DNA from: Lumbricus rubellus
Taxonomy: Eukaryota; Annelida; Clitellata; Crassiclitellata; Lumbricidae
Assembly: GCA_945859605.1 (NCBI GenBank)
Contig: OX243814.1
Span: forward strand, 32,673,475-32,737,474
Length of the DNA: 64,000 nt
Direction: 5' to 3'
Shown: piece after piece, positions 43,636 through 52,423 of the stretch
Position numbering within the stretch: the first letter of the stretch is position 1
How the letters are laid out: each line of letters begins with the position of its first letter
Position numbers and translations under genes: made by a program
The notes under the pieces: model-generated
What the model saw: the letters and a program-made list of their open reading frames with translations, nothing else
Databases searched by the model: none
Told to the model about the DNA's origin: nothing

Positions 43636-43657
43636 TTTTTACATCTGAATATAATTT

Positions 43658-44092
43658 TCAATGCAGGCTGTTTATAACTTCTTGAAAAGTCACTCCATCT
43701 TTGCATGTTTTTTTCAGGACGTGCAGGCATAGATGACCGCAAAACACTTCGTTGTCGGGCTGTACGCGTTCGCTATTGTAGTACACAGGACTCTGTAAAT
43801 ACTTTACCAGTTCTGTAGGAGGGGACAGGCCATAGCTGTCGAAATATATTTTGTCCTTGCCGTTTTTTGAAAAAGCGACCCAGTGCGAGCCGGTTCCATT
43901 AGAATCGTCTAGATTCAATATCCCGCATTCTGTCCGTCTAGGTTTCTTCGGCAGCTCGTCTCTGAGAAATACTCCCCGGAAATTAGGGATATTGAGCTTT
44001 TTCGCGGCATCTAGTAGTTCAAAATTCGTCAGCGGATGATTTGGGAGAACTACGCCTTCGACATTTATATTTTTCACAGTTGTATAGCTCAT
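43658..44092 (-). CDS. Adenovirus-type cysteine protease (adenain/Ulp1 fold)
   Basis: 144 residues. Catalytic residues are in the expected order: His in GSHWVAF, Asp in IYFDSYGL, the oxyanion Gln near RVQPDNE, and Cys in VFCGHLCL. It starts with a short N-terminal helix region and ECGILNLDDSNGTGSHW, as in adenain and Polinton maturation proteases. It should cleave virion precursors during maturation. It is intact and lies 22 bp downstream of the zinc protein and 22 bp upstream of the fibre gene on the same strand. Confidence 0.93.
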   Translation of the reverse strand: MSYTTVKNINVEGVVLPNHPLTNFELLDAAKKLNIPNFRGVFLRDELPKKPRRTECGILNLDDSNGTGSHWVAFSKNGKDKIYFDSYGLSPPTELVKYLQSPVYYNSERVQPDNEVFCGHLCLHVLKKTCKDGVTFQEVINSLH

Positions 44093-44114
44093 TTTAATAT
44101 TTCATCTAGATGTT

Positions 44115-44444
44115 TCACAAACTAATGAGCTTTCGGGCTTCTACGCAGGCGAGATAATATTTTCGCCTACAATTTTTGCATTCATTCGCCTTTCCATCTT
44201 TTTGAAATCGATTGTTGACGTATTCCGATATGTTCTGATTTACCTTACACCGGCTGCAAACTTTTGTGTCTTTTGTCTCCCTAATTTCCTGTCTTGCGTA
44301 TTTGTGTGCAAGCTCTTTCACTTTGGCATTTTTACAAATTTTACAGCTGGGGTAATACCCGCTCTTCTGTGAGTTATCTTTGTGAAATTCGTCCAAGCTT
44401 TTTTCTTTTTTGCATTTGGTACACACTTTTTTTGCCGCATCCAT
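44115..44444 (-). CDS. Small protein with two zinc-ribbon repeats
   Basis: 109 residues containing two copies of a treble-clef-like zinc module. The first is CTKCKKEKSLDEFHKDN...GYYPSCKICKN, the second CSRCKVNQNISEYVNNR...GKANECKNCRRK. Each has CxxC, an aromatic EF/EY, a Gly and a second CxxC. The same module occurs at the N-terminus of phage recombination endonuclease VII-like proteins, but the His/Asn catalytic part is absent here. A nucleic-acid-binding accessory role next to the polymerase is inferred. Start ATG follows ACTAATATAAAATGG. Frame intact. Confidence 0.75.
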   Translation of the reverse strand: MDAAKKVCTKCKKEKSLDEFHKDNSQKSGYYPSCKICKNAKVKELAHKYARQEIRETKDTKVCSRCKVNQNISEYVNNRFQKDGKANECKNCRRKYYLACVEARKLISL

Positions 44445-44460
44445 TTTATATTAGTGTAAA

Positions 44461-44820
44461 TTATTCTTTATTTTGTTTAGTTTTCAGCGTGTAGTGCCCA
44501 TAGGCTAGGGTGTGGATCCCGTCGTCCATTATTACTCTTTTGTCGTCGTCGGCAGACAGAGCTATTTTATTTACTTCTTCGGTGTAAATTTCATGGCGGT
44601 AGGATCGAATGACGTTCATCGCTCTCGATTGTTGTCTTTTCGTAAACACGCAGTCTTTGTAATCTGCGTGAGTGATTGATTTCTTGACGACGTTCTTTTT
44701 CACTCCTTTACATTTCTTGTAGTCTTCACCCGCCATTTTGTAAGAGTACAACTTGGATCGCAGCCCGACAAATTCTTCAATCTGTTTTCCCGCGGCCTCG
44801 TCTTTGAACATACCAACCAC
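44461..44820 (-). pseudogene. Protein-primed DNA polymerase B, C-terminal fragment
   Basis: 119-codon frame beginning MVGMFKDEAAGKQIEEFVGL followed by RSKLYSYKM, the conserved C-terminal (thumb) region of Polinton polymerases. It lies out of frame with the main polymerase frame (44777-47293), which it overlaps by 44 nt. The switch coincides with a run of seven A (minus strand; Ts at about 44821-44827). It is the tail of the polymerase rather than an independent gene. A one-base error, a real mutation or slippage could each explain it. Confidence 0.9.
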
Positions 44821-47293
44821 TTTTTTTATTAACGCCGGATTCTATACCCGACGGGTGATCGCTCGGATAGTCTGAAGTATCGAACATACTTTGGACGTCG
44901 GGGGAAATATCTTTGTAGAAGTCTTCCGTTTTAATTTCATACGCCAAAGAATCAGTATCGGTGAATAATAGCTTGGCCCTATCTCCGTACTTGGCCTTGA
45001 TGTAATTATAATGAAACTCATACATGAGCGTCTTACTAACGTCCAATATACACATCCCTAGATATATCGGCTTGTTGTAAAACAACTTGGTCTTTTTCAT
45101 GTGAACGGCGATGAGGTTTTCATCGAAAATCGTTCGTCTGTCGTAATTAGTTTTCGCGACTAGCTTGATAGCTTCCTTCTCATCACTCACCAATCGTATG
45201 TCAACTCGATTCTCGATAGCTTCCATTGTTTTTCCGAAAACGCTATTGTTCATCAGCTTGAAAAAGTCTTTTTCAAAATCGTTCGTAGCTTTCGTTCTCA
45301 GGTTAGTATTCAGATCGATATACTTTTTCAGCCAGGCACTTTCCACGAATTTTATTCCTCGATGTATTTTTACGATTTTCAATCCGAGCCTTTCGTACAA
45401 TTTTAAATTTTCATAATGAACTACATACTTTACTTTGTCATTCAAGTTTGGAATGAGTTTCGCGACATTCGATCCCGCGGGTTTTACACTCTCCGGAGCG
45501 AGGGGATAATCATTATGCAGGTCGTGCAATTCCTCTGGATAATCTAAGTCGACTTCTAACACACATCCCACTCCTTCTCGTTCGGTAATGTTTCCCCAAT
45601 CATTCAATTCGTCATCGTTCATCCATTCAAACCCATGAGTCGGTAGCGGCTTGCTCATCGCCCATCCATACAAGTTGTTCGCGTCTAAGTATGGAATGAA
45701 TACTGAATGTTGGGTGGGATTGAAAGCTTCTCCCATGTACTCGTTGTTCGCTTTCGCGTATCGATGTGAAATCGTGCTGACACCTCCTCGTATTCCCTGC
45801 TTGATCATCAGTAACATATCGTAGTCACTCAACAACTCCAACTCTACGCCAGTCGTCTTCAACGCCGCATCCCATGCAAGTCCTGGGCTAGTGTAGTACC
45901 ACGCAGGATCTAGGTTGTAGTGCTTCATACAGACGTCTCTGAAGTTTTCGAACACATCCGCTAATAATAGAACATCCGATAAATTATACAAGTCGTGATA
46001 TTGGCGTAATGTTTTGCATTCAAATTTGTCCCATACCGTTTTCGCGTGCGCGTAATCTTTTTCACTAATGCCCGAATCGGTTAGTTTTGAATAGAAGGCA
46101 TGTTTCGGTGGCAACTCGGTTTCGTTTAATCTTTCAACACCGTCGACGTAATCATACGGGTAAACACCTTTTCTGAGTAAAAGATCCAGCTTCCCACCTT
46201 CAAAAAATTTCCCTAAATTCTTGCACTGATCTTTCTGAAGATTTTTCGATAACGCGTCGAGACTCTGGGGCATGAATCTAAGACTATCGATGAAACGTAA
46301 TTCGCGCTTGACTTCTCTCTCTTTTCCATCTGCGTCTACAAACTTATCGACGACGACCTCTCTGCTGAATGAGATATACTTTTCTTCGTTGCAGGGAATG
46401 CATTTGATTTTCTCGCCGTGTTCACCTCGTAATTTCTTGATAAATAAATGGCTGTCATAACCTGTCAAATTGTGAAATATGACAGGGAAGAACTTGGGGA
46501 CTTTGTATTTCAGATTACAAAGGTTGTGAGCGGCACCTCTAAATTTTCCAGTCAAATGACAGTGATCTCGTACTCGTTTTTCATCGTCTATAAATTCTCC
46601 CCCGCATATATGGCAAACAGTAGCCGAGTCGAAAAGCTCCTGCTCTTTCTTTCCGAATATCATTTTCTTTGGGAATTTGAACTGGTTATATATTCGTTTC
46701 ACATTTTCTTCAAGACTGTCTATGAATTTCTGAGCGACATCATCGTCTTCGTTTTCAGCTGTAAACCTCACAGGCTCTTGAGAATAAACATCATCGTCGA
46801 AGCATTTCAAATGATAACAAAACGAACTGGGCGTATGTTTTTGAAACTTGTTGGTGTAAGACGTGCTAGGAACGGGTTGGCATGTACCGATAGGTTTGAT
46901 GAACGACTCAAAATCGGCAAAGTACACAAACGGTACGCGCATCTTTCTATAGTGATGTGTAAAACTTAGCATAGTCCCAGGTTCCGGAAGTTCTATTCGT
47001 TGGGCGTCCTGCTGCGAACAGTACTCAGTATGTTTGCGAAGCGATTCTACCTTTCTAAAACCGATTAAACATCTTCTGCAATAGTGCATTGAATTATGGG
47101 ATTTTTCTGTTCGTAGTGCTAGCAATCTATTAAAATTCTTGATCCAGCAATAATGCTTCTTTTCCCCGTCAGAAATGAGTAATAGATCTACACACCTATC
47201 ATTCTCATGCTTTGATATATATATATAGTGGGAATACATTCGCTTCTTTCTCTTAACCAAAAACATTAACACTAATATTATTATTTCGCTCAA
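44777..47293 (-). CDS. polB: Protein-primed DNA polymerase B, exonuclease and polymerase core
   Basis: 838 codons. In order: a C2H2-like finger HYCRRCLIGF.....HTEYC (residues 70-92), Exo I YFADFESF (Asp127/Glu129), an endonuclease VII-like zinc insert CHIC...RVRDHCHLTGKFRGA..LCN (227-260), Exo II NLTGYDSHLF (275-284), an Exo III region near YSKLTDSGISEKDYA (401-415), Pol A PYLDANNLYGWAM (Asp537), Pol B NNSVFGKTMEAIENR (682-696) and Pol C LFTDTDSLAYEI (Asp779/Asp781). All catalytic acidic residues are present. The first ~15 codons and the last ~14 (after VNKK) are out-of-frame readings beyond two frameshifts joining this part to 47253-48281 and 44461-44820. It replicates the element from protein-primed ends. 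As assembled it is broken in three. Confidence 0.95.
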   Translation of the reverse strand: MSEIIILVLMFLVKRKKRMYSHYIYISKHENDRCVDLLLISDGEKKHYCWIKNFNRLLALRTEKSHNSMHYCRRCLIGFRKVESLRKHTEYCSQQDAQRIELPEPGTMLSFTHHYRKMRVPFVYFADFESFIKPIGTCQPVPSTSYTNKFQKHTPSSFCYHLKCFDDDVYSQEPVRFTAENEDDDVAQKFIDSLEENVKRIYNQFKFPKKMIFGKKEQELFDSATVCHICGGEFIDDEKRVRDHCHLTGKFRGAAHNLCNLKYKVPKFFPVIFHNLTGYDSHLFIKKLRGEHGEKIKCIPCNEEKYISFSREVVVDKFVDADGKEREVKRELRFIDSLRFMPQSLDALSKNLQKDQCKNLGKFFEGGKLDLLLRKGVYPYDYVDGVERLNETELPPKHAFYSKLTDSGISEKDYAHAKTVWDKFECKTLRQYHDLYNLSDVLLLADVFENFRDVCMKHYNLDPAWYYTSPGLAWDAALKTTGVELELLSDYDMLLMIKQGIRGGVSTISHRYAKANNEYMGEAFNPTQHSVFIPYLDANNLYGWAMSKPLPTHGFEWMNDDELNDWGNITEREGVGCVLEVDLDYPEELHDLHNDYPLAPESVKPAGSNVAKLIPNLNDKVKYVVHYENLKLYERLGLKIVKIHRGIKFVESAWLKKYIDLNTNLRTKATNDFEKDFFKLMNNSVFGKTMEAIENRVDIRLVSDEKEAIKLVAKTNYDRRTIFDENLIAVHMKKTKLFYNKPIYLGMCILDVSKTLMYEFHYNYIKAKYGDRAKLLFTDTDSLAYEIKTEDFYKDISPDVQSMFDTSDYPSDHPSGIESGVNKKSGWYVQRRGRGKTD

Positions 47294-48281
47294 ACTTACT
47301 CATCACATTAGCATCCGCTGCTACGGGGAATTCGATACCAGACCAATTGAGTTCCTCAGACTGTCTAATTAATTCTTTCGTAATTCTTTCTGTATTTTTG
47401 TCGACTGGGTTTACAGCTCTCGTTACGCACCACTTGAAGCATTCATCGTCTTCGTTCTTCATATTAATAATAGCCTTTTTATTCGCCAAATAATCAGGAA
47501 GTGGAATATAAGAACTTCCTTTCAATGGTTTATATACCACTGTATCGATATCCAACTTCAAAACGGTTTTGAATCTCCAATTACTCCCCCGCATTTGAAA
47601 ACTGGCCATGCTCTCCTTAATTTTATCCGCTGCGTTGGCATATATTTCCCTCACATCGGTTGCTTCTAAAATAATATCACTCTTTGATTTGAAATTAGGC
47701 TCGGCTGTTACTACTTCGCCGGTTTTCATATCTACTTTCTCCATTACGCACATGAGGTCGAATTGAACTTTTACCCCGCGATTTTTCCCTAGCAGCCTAA
47801 CTACCTGCGGTCTTACAGCCTTGAGAAAAGTTGCAACATCGATCCCGTTGTCGCCATCGATCGTGTATCTTTTTGTAAACCCTCTGATAGCCATCGCAGT
47901 CTCTCGAAGTTTGAACCTATGAATGGGCGGTTTTATTTGCGGAGGTAACTCACTAATCTCGCGAGTCAGCCAATCCGAAAAAACTATTTTATTTTTCCCC
48001 GGGTGCAAAAATTTCCAAGTAGTAGTCAAGAATGCCGTAAGTTCCGCTTTTGCTAATCTCGAGTATCCTCGCACACCTCTCTTTTTTGCAATTTCTCGCA
48101 ATTCTCGCACAGTGGCGGGAGTATGCGCTGGTGTTTTGTTGACCTGTACCCGAGCGCCTAGTCGATCTCCCTGCGATATGAACGCTATGAGTTCCGCTTT
48201 TCGCAAACTCGAGTATCCTCTTTGTCCTCTCTGTTTAGGAATTTGTCGTAATTCTTTCAGATTATACGATGAGTAGTCCAT
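47253..48281 (-). pseudogene. Protein-primed DNA polymerase B, N-terminal part with SAP-like repeats
   Basis: The frame starts MDYSSYNLKELRQIPKQRGQ and carries two SAP/Rho-N-like modules: LKELRQ......GYSSLRKAELIAFI and VRELREIAKKRGVRGYSRLA followed by KAELTAFL, probable DNA-binding helices. It continues with the Polinton polymerase N-terminal region (FQMRGSNWRFKTVLKLDIDT, SYIPLPDYLANKKAIINMKN, CFKWCVTRA) and stops at 47253 just before the main frame takes over, consistent with a one-base shift near 47260-47270. I chose the Met at 48281 because it follows CAATATAAAATGG, as for other genes here; an in-frame Met at 48326 is the alternative. The terminal-protein function may reside in this region. 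Confidence 0.85.
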
Positions 48282-48453
48282 TTTATATTGGGATCTCCTG
48301 TCTTTAGGCCGAGCGGTATATTCCATTTTTTCAGTTATTTTATATACGCCAGAGAAAAAAAATAATAATATTCGATTGATCCAAAAACGATTATAAACCA
48401 ACGGTGTAAAATCGTCTGCGATATTGTAATCCCGTATCTACGTCGTAGTCCGC

Positions 48454-48699
48454 TCATGCCCTTGCGTCACGCGGGGGTGAGCCGCCATCGCGCCGGCGAC
48501 GAACGACGGTAATCGTGCCCGGCCCTTGTTGACGATCCGGCCGTGGATTCTTGCATGGGCATTCATCGTCGCAGCATTCGCGGATGTGGGCGTCAATTTT
48601 AGCAATGAACGCCGCTTTCCACCGTCTTGTAAAATATCCATCCCAGCCGCTCGGCTCGGCGATTTTTCGTAATTCAGTAACTTTTTTCGAGTAGTCCAT
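48454..48699 (-). CDS. TIR-encoded small protein resembling the polymerase SAP-like module
   Basis: 81 codons. It starts MDYSKKVTELRKIAEPSGWD, then GYFTRRWKAAFIAKI, a Cys-rich stretch (ECCDDECPCK) and an Arg-rich tail. The first ~35 residues parallel the polymerase N-terminus (MDYSSYNLKELR..., GYSS.RKAELIAFI) in position of LREL, GY, R.KA and FIA. Both are preceded by a similar TTCTCxGGCGTATAxAAAAT sequence. The left TIR copy is frameshifted by one missing A. It may be a real small DNA-binding protein or a relic of promoter and 5'-end duplication into the TIR. Confidence 0.5.
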   Translation of the reverse strand: MDYSKKVTELRKIAEPSGWDGYFTRRWKAAFIAKIDAHIRECCDDECPCKNPRPDRQQGPGTITVVRRRRDGGSPPRDARA

Positions 48700-48704
48700 T
48701 TTGT

Positions 48705-48716
48705 ATACGCCGGAGA
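48705..48716 (-). promoter_or_regulatory. TATA-like promoter motif repeated in both TIRs and before polB
   Basis: On the minus strand CTCCGGCGTATACAAAATGG precedes the TIR ORF start. The left TIR carries the same sequence at about 34528-34547. A diverged CTCTGGCGTATATAAAATAA lies at about 48333-48355 upstream of the polymerase. Function is inferred from recurrence and position. Confidence 0.5.
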
Positions 48717-48875
48717 AATTTTTTTTTTTTTAAAACTTTTTAACTTTTTTTTTACTTTTTTTTAACTTTTTTTACTTTTTTTACTTTTTTACTTTTTTAA
48801 GGCTGTACTGGTCAAATGGGCGAAGGTCAAGGCTGTACTGGTCAAATGAGTCAGCCGCCTTATTGGGCCTCTACT

Positions 48876-49313
48876 CATACATACATACATACATACATAC
48901 ATACATACATACATACATACATACATACATACATACATACATACATACATACATACATACATACATACATACATACATACATACATACATACATACATAC
49001 ATACATACATACATACATACATACATACATACATACATACATACATACATACATACATACATACATACATACATACATACATACATACATACATACATAC
49101 ATACATACATACATACATACATACATACATACATACATACATACATACATACATACATACATACATACATACATACATACATACATACATACATACATAC
49201 ATACATACATACATACATACATACATACATACATACATACATACATACATACATACATACATACATACATACATACATACATACATACATACATACATAC
49301 ATACATACATACA
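48876..49313. repeat. (CATA)n microsatellite, right flank of the Polinton
   Basis: About 109 nearly perfect CATA units continuing the left-flank array in the same orientation. Followed by a SINE-like tail (GGAGCACCTCTGAATAG, ATGCGCTATATAAATTC) and (GAAT)n at 49391-49418. Confidence 0.97.
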
Positions 49314-49561
49314 TGTACATATATAGTCGTGGCTGGGCTGGGAGCACCTCTGAATAGTTTCTTTAAGATGCGCTATATAAATTCTAATAATGAATGAATG
49401 AATGAATGAATGAATGAATATATGCATGCACACACTCGCAAACACTTACACACACACATACATACATACACAGATACATACACACGCACACATACACACA
49501 CATGAAATCACAAAGCTGATCAGACATTTCAACGTTCTTTTGTCTTTTCATTACAGACACA

Positions 49562-49996
49562 ATGATGGCGCCGCCATTCTACGTCGATCGCAGCCGCATC
49601 ATCCATTCCTCTCATCTGCTGAATCTCACCCTCGTCATCTCCATCCTCACAGTCTTCGCATCCCAACTGACCATCGTAAACTCCTTTCGTGACGTCTTCA
49701 CGGACGCCACAAACCCCGGAAGGTTCGAGCATCTTGTAGTGGACACGGTGACCGGGCAGGTGTACGTCGGTGCCACAAACCGCCTCTACCAGCTGCTGCC
49801 GAACCTGCGGTTGGAGACGTCGGTCGTGACGGGGCCAAGGGATGACAACCCCAACTGTCCCCCACCGTCGAGCGATTGCCTCTGCTTCGGAAGCAGCTGC
49901 AAGGACTTTGAGAAAGTGCCTCTCAACAGTATTAGCAAAGCGCTTGTGATCGACTATCGGGGCGAACGCCTCATCTCTTGCATCAGCCTCTTTCAG
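49562..49996 (+). CDS. PLXNA: Plexin A-like, first coding exon
   Basis: An acceptor (TCTTTTCATTACAG, exon from 49557) is followed after five bases by ATG ATG. The exon encodes 145 residues: a signal peptide with hydrophobic core LLNLTLVISILTVFASQL (~20-37), then the start of a Sema propeller, GRFEHLVVDTVTGQVYVGAT, NRLYQLLPNLRLE, TVVTGP-like VVTGPRDDNPNCPPP and a Cys-rich SDCLCFGSSCKDF, ending RLISCISLFQ. The donor CAG/GTATTG leaves phase 0. EHLVVDxxTGxVYVGAxNRLYQL is a plexin signature; plexins are semaphorin receptors in axon guidance. An upstream non-coding exon is implied by the acceptor, so the Polinton probably sits in a 5' intron or just upstream. The reading frame stays open into the intron. 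Confidence 0.93.
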
Positions 49997-51118
49997 GTAT
50001 TGTATGCGGAACGACGAGAAATTGTGTCGTTGTTATTGTTTTCATTGTTGTTGTCTTCAGCATTGCAATCATCTTCATTGTTGTCTTCATCATTGCCATT
50101 GTCTTCATCAATGTCTTCAGCATTGCCATCATCTTCATTGTTGCCATTGTCTTCGTCATTGTCTTCATCATTGCCATTGTCTTCATCATTGCCATTGTCT
50201 TCATCAATGTCTTCAGCATTGCCATCATCTTCATTGTTGCCATTGTCTTCGTCATTGTCTTCATCATTGCCATTGTCTTCATCATTGCCATTGTCTTCAT
50301 CATTGTCTTCATCATTGCCATTGTCTTCAGCATTGCCATTGTCTTCATCATTGTCTTCAGCATTGCCATTATCTTAACCATTGCAGTTATCTTCATCATT
50401 ATCTTCATCATTGTCATTATCTTCATCATTGTCATTGTCTTCGTCATTGCCATTTTGTGAAAGTTTCTAAATTAACACTCTAGATTCTAGAATCTATTAA
50501 GAATAAATATCGCTGATTAAACGTATCAGATTCGGAATCAGAAAAAAACAGGCCAGATAAATCGGGAATCACAAAAACGATGCCAATCATTGCAACAATA
50601 TTTAGGTTAGATTGTTTTTACAGAGATATCATCTGGCATTGACTCAGATTTGAGTTTCTCTCTGTCTGTATATCTGTATGTCTGTGTTCCTATGTCGCTG
50701 TCTATGGCTCTCTGTTTCTGTCTTTATCCCTCTGTCTCTGTCTGTGTTTCTCTGTCTCTGTCTGTGTTCCTATGTCTCTGTCTGTTTTCCTATGTCTCTG
50801 TCTGTGTTCCTATGTCTCCGTCTTTATCCCTCTGTCTCTGTCTGTGTCCCTCTTTCTCTGTCTGTGTTCTTATGTCTCTGTCTGTATCTCTCTGTCTGTG
50901 TTCCTATGTCTCTGTCTTTATCTCTCTGTCACTGTCTGTGTCCCTCTTTTTCTGTCTGTATATCTCTATGTCTGTGTCGCTCTGTCTGTTCTGTATCCAT
51001 CTGTCTGTGTCCCTCTGTGTCTGTAAATACGTCTGTTTTCACAGAACCGCTTTCTTAGTTTAACCATCCACCATCCAACCACGTCATCCCCGTTCTCCAT
51101 ATCTCTTTTCCTTTCCAG
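49997..51118. other. Plexin intron 1 with two minisatellites
   Basis: From about 50030 to 50455, starting about 30 bp after the donor, is an array built of CATTGTCTTCATCATTGC-like 18-bp units. From about 50655 to 51035 is a second array built of TGTCTCTGTCTGTGTTCCTA-like units. The intron ends in a pyrimidine tract and TTTCCAG. Leu/Ser/Cys-rich frames across it are artefacts. Confidence 0.9.
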
Positions 51119-51883
51119 GGTCATTGTGATAAACATCTACTGCGCAACATCACCCTCACCGATCCACCCGTCTGGACAATGCTCGTTCCAAACGACGAGT
51201 CATCCTCAGTCGTCATGTTCATCGCACCCGGACCACCAAACCCCGCGAGCACAGACGTCCTCTACGTCGCGTCCTCCCGAAGCACCAAGGGCCTTCCAGC
51301 CTACAAGGACATCGTGCCCGCAGTCTGCATGCGCAACCTCCAGGATCTCAACTTCGTTTCGGACGACATCCTGACTCCGTCACGGATCGACATCGAGGTC
51401 CAGCAGCGCGACCTCTTCCGCGTGAACTACGTCTACGGATTCGGTTCGCTCGGCTTCAGCTACTTCCTCACGGTGCAGAAGATCTCCGCGATCACGGACT
51501 CGGAGAAGTACATCACGCAGATTTCGCGCATTTGCCAGAACGACAAGTCGCTGTATTCCTACACGGAGGTCCCGCTCGAGTGCCACCACCGCGGAACCCA
51601 CTACAACATCCTGCGCGCCGCTTACCTCGGCCACCCGGGCACCGATCTTGCCAAGAGCCTCGGCTTGCCCCACATTGCCCCGCTTACCGACATGGAGCAT
51701 GTTCTTGTCGCAGTTTTCTCGAATCAGTCGCAGACTAAGGCGCCGTCTGCTGCCGCGGCCGTCTGCATCTATCCGCTGCGCGACATTCGACGCAAGTTCA
51801 CGGAGACGATTCAGAGGTGCTTTCACGGTCTGGGAAACACGGGACCCGACCACTTTGTGCAACCGAAGGCATGCTTCAAAACT
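51119..51883 (+). CDS. PLXNA: Plexin A-like, second coding exon (Sema domain)
   Basis: 255 codons, phase 0 to phase 0, opening GHCDKHLLRNITL directly after LFQ of exon 1 (plexin pattern YQG.C....LRNIS) and closing CFKT before GTGAGT. Landmarks are SSVVMFIAPGPPNP, VLYVASSRSTKGLPAYKDIV, QQRDLFRVNYVYGFGSLGFS with YFLTVQ, and SLYSYTEVPLECHH; then LRAAYLGHPGTDLAKSLG, VLVAVFSNQSQ and AAAVCIYPLRDIRRKF. These follow the A-type plexin Sema propeller, notably RDxFxVNYVYGFxSxGFSYFxTVQ. The exon is markedly GC-rich (CGC/GTC-ending codons) compared with the surrounding DNA, consistent with a conserved, selected gene. In many animals this region is split by more introns. Confidence 0.95.
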
Positions 51884-51954
51884 GTGAGTTAGACAGCCTT
51901 GTTTTTTTATGTAAACTGTAGGCTTTTTCTGTTTGTATTTTTTTCTATGTGCAC

Positions 51955-52160
51955 TTGTCGTAGCTCCCCTTCAAGCTTTCTACTCAAAGGCGCTCCCGAA
52001 TGATGCAGCGCAGACACTGCATCGGAGTTTCACACTGACTCTTTCTATGCGATCTCAAAACTGTCCTTTTAGCCGTTCTAGTGTCGGGAGCGCTTCTGAG
52101 TTGTCGCCTTGCCGAGGCGCTATATAAATTCTTGCTATCAATATCTGAATGAATGAATGA
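51955..52160. mobile_element. Rearranged SINE tails
   Basis: A reversed SINE 3' part (CTTCAAGCTTTCTACTCAAAG, GCGCTCCCGAATG, GGAGTTTCACAC) is followed by a forward tail (GTCGGGAGCGCTTCTGAGTT, GAGGCGCTATATAAATTC) and (GAAT)n. Two partial copies in head-to-head arrangement. Confidence 0.6.
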
Positions 52161-52423
52161 GTCATAGTTGTAAAATAAAATGGATTTATTTCATGACTTC
52201 GCTTTGAGCCCTGCTACGATTCTCGATATTGATCCCGGGCAGTGACGTTTAAGTACCGGGGGATAATTAGAGTTTCCACTATGCATCACGATTTCAATTC
52301 ATGTGCTGCCGAGGATTCTTCCTTCGTCTGCAACGAAATTGATATGAAACGTTTCGGAAAGTTGAACGATTGTTTTATGGGAAGTAATCTTCGTTCACCA
52401 TTCTTCGTTCGTTCGCAGAGCCA

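Larger units (their letters stand above)
34384..48875 (+). mobile_element. Polinton/Maverick (adintovirus-like) element, 14,492 bp
   Basis: Bounded by inverted repeats beginning AGTAGAGGCCCAATAAGGCG and flanked on both sides by CATACA, the 6-bp TSD length known for Polintons. Because the target is itself a CATA array, the TSD match is weak evidence alone. Inside are the diagnostic Polinton genes: RVE integrase, A32/FtsK-type packaging ATPase, penton-like and double-jelly-roll capsid proteins, adenovirus-type protease and protein-primed DNA polymerase B. Gene order is int, PLA2 (minus); ATPase, penton, five small genes, MCP (plus); fibre, protease, zinc protein, pPolB (minus). Genes are packed with spacers of tens of bases and have no visible introns. 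Structural genes are open. Integrase and polymerase carry single-base frameshifts, so this copy looks recent but probably not autonomous unless those are assembly errors. Confidence 0.97.
48387..48875 (-). repeat. Right terminal inverted repeat of the Polinton (489 bp)
   Basis: Reverse complement of 34384-34924 apart from the ~50-bp left-side duplication and scattered substitutions. The direct repeat CATTTGACCAGTACAGCCTT (as reverse complement) occurs twice near 48800-48850. A/T homopolymer runs at about 48718-48800 differ in length from the left copy. It ends at 48875, followed by CATACA. Confidence 0.95.

Noticed and set aside
34048..49400. Very long YVCMYVCM and THTYIHTY frames in the CATA arrays
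   Set aside because: All six frames of a tetranucleotide repeat without stops stay open; there is no codon structure or conservation.
50004..50483. 160-residue hydrophobic or Cys/His-rich frames in plexin intron 1
   Set aside because: They arise from the CATTGTCTTCAT minisatellite and lie between a good donor and acceptor.
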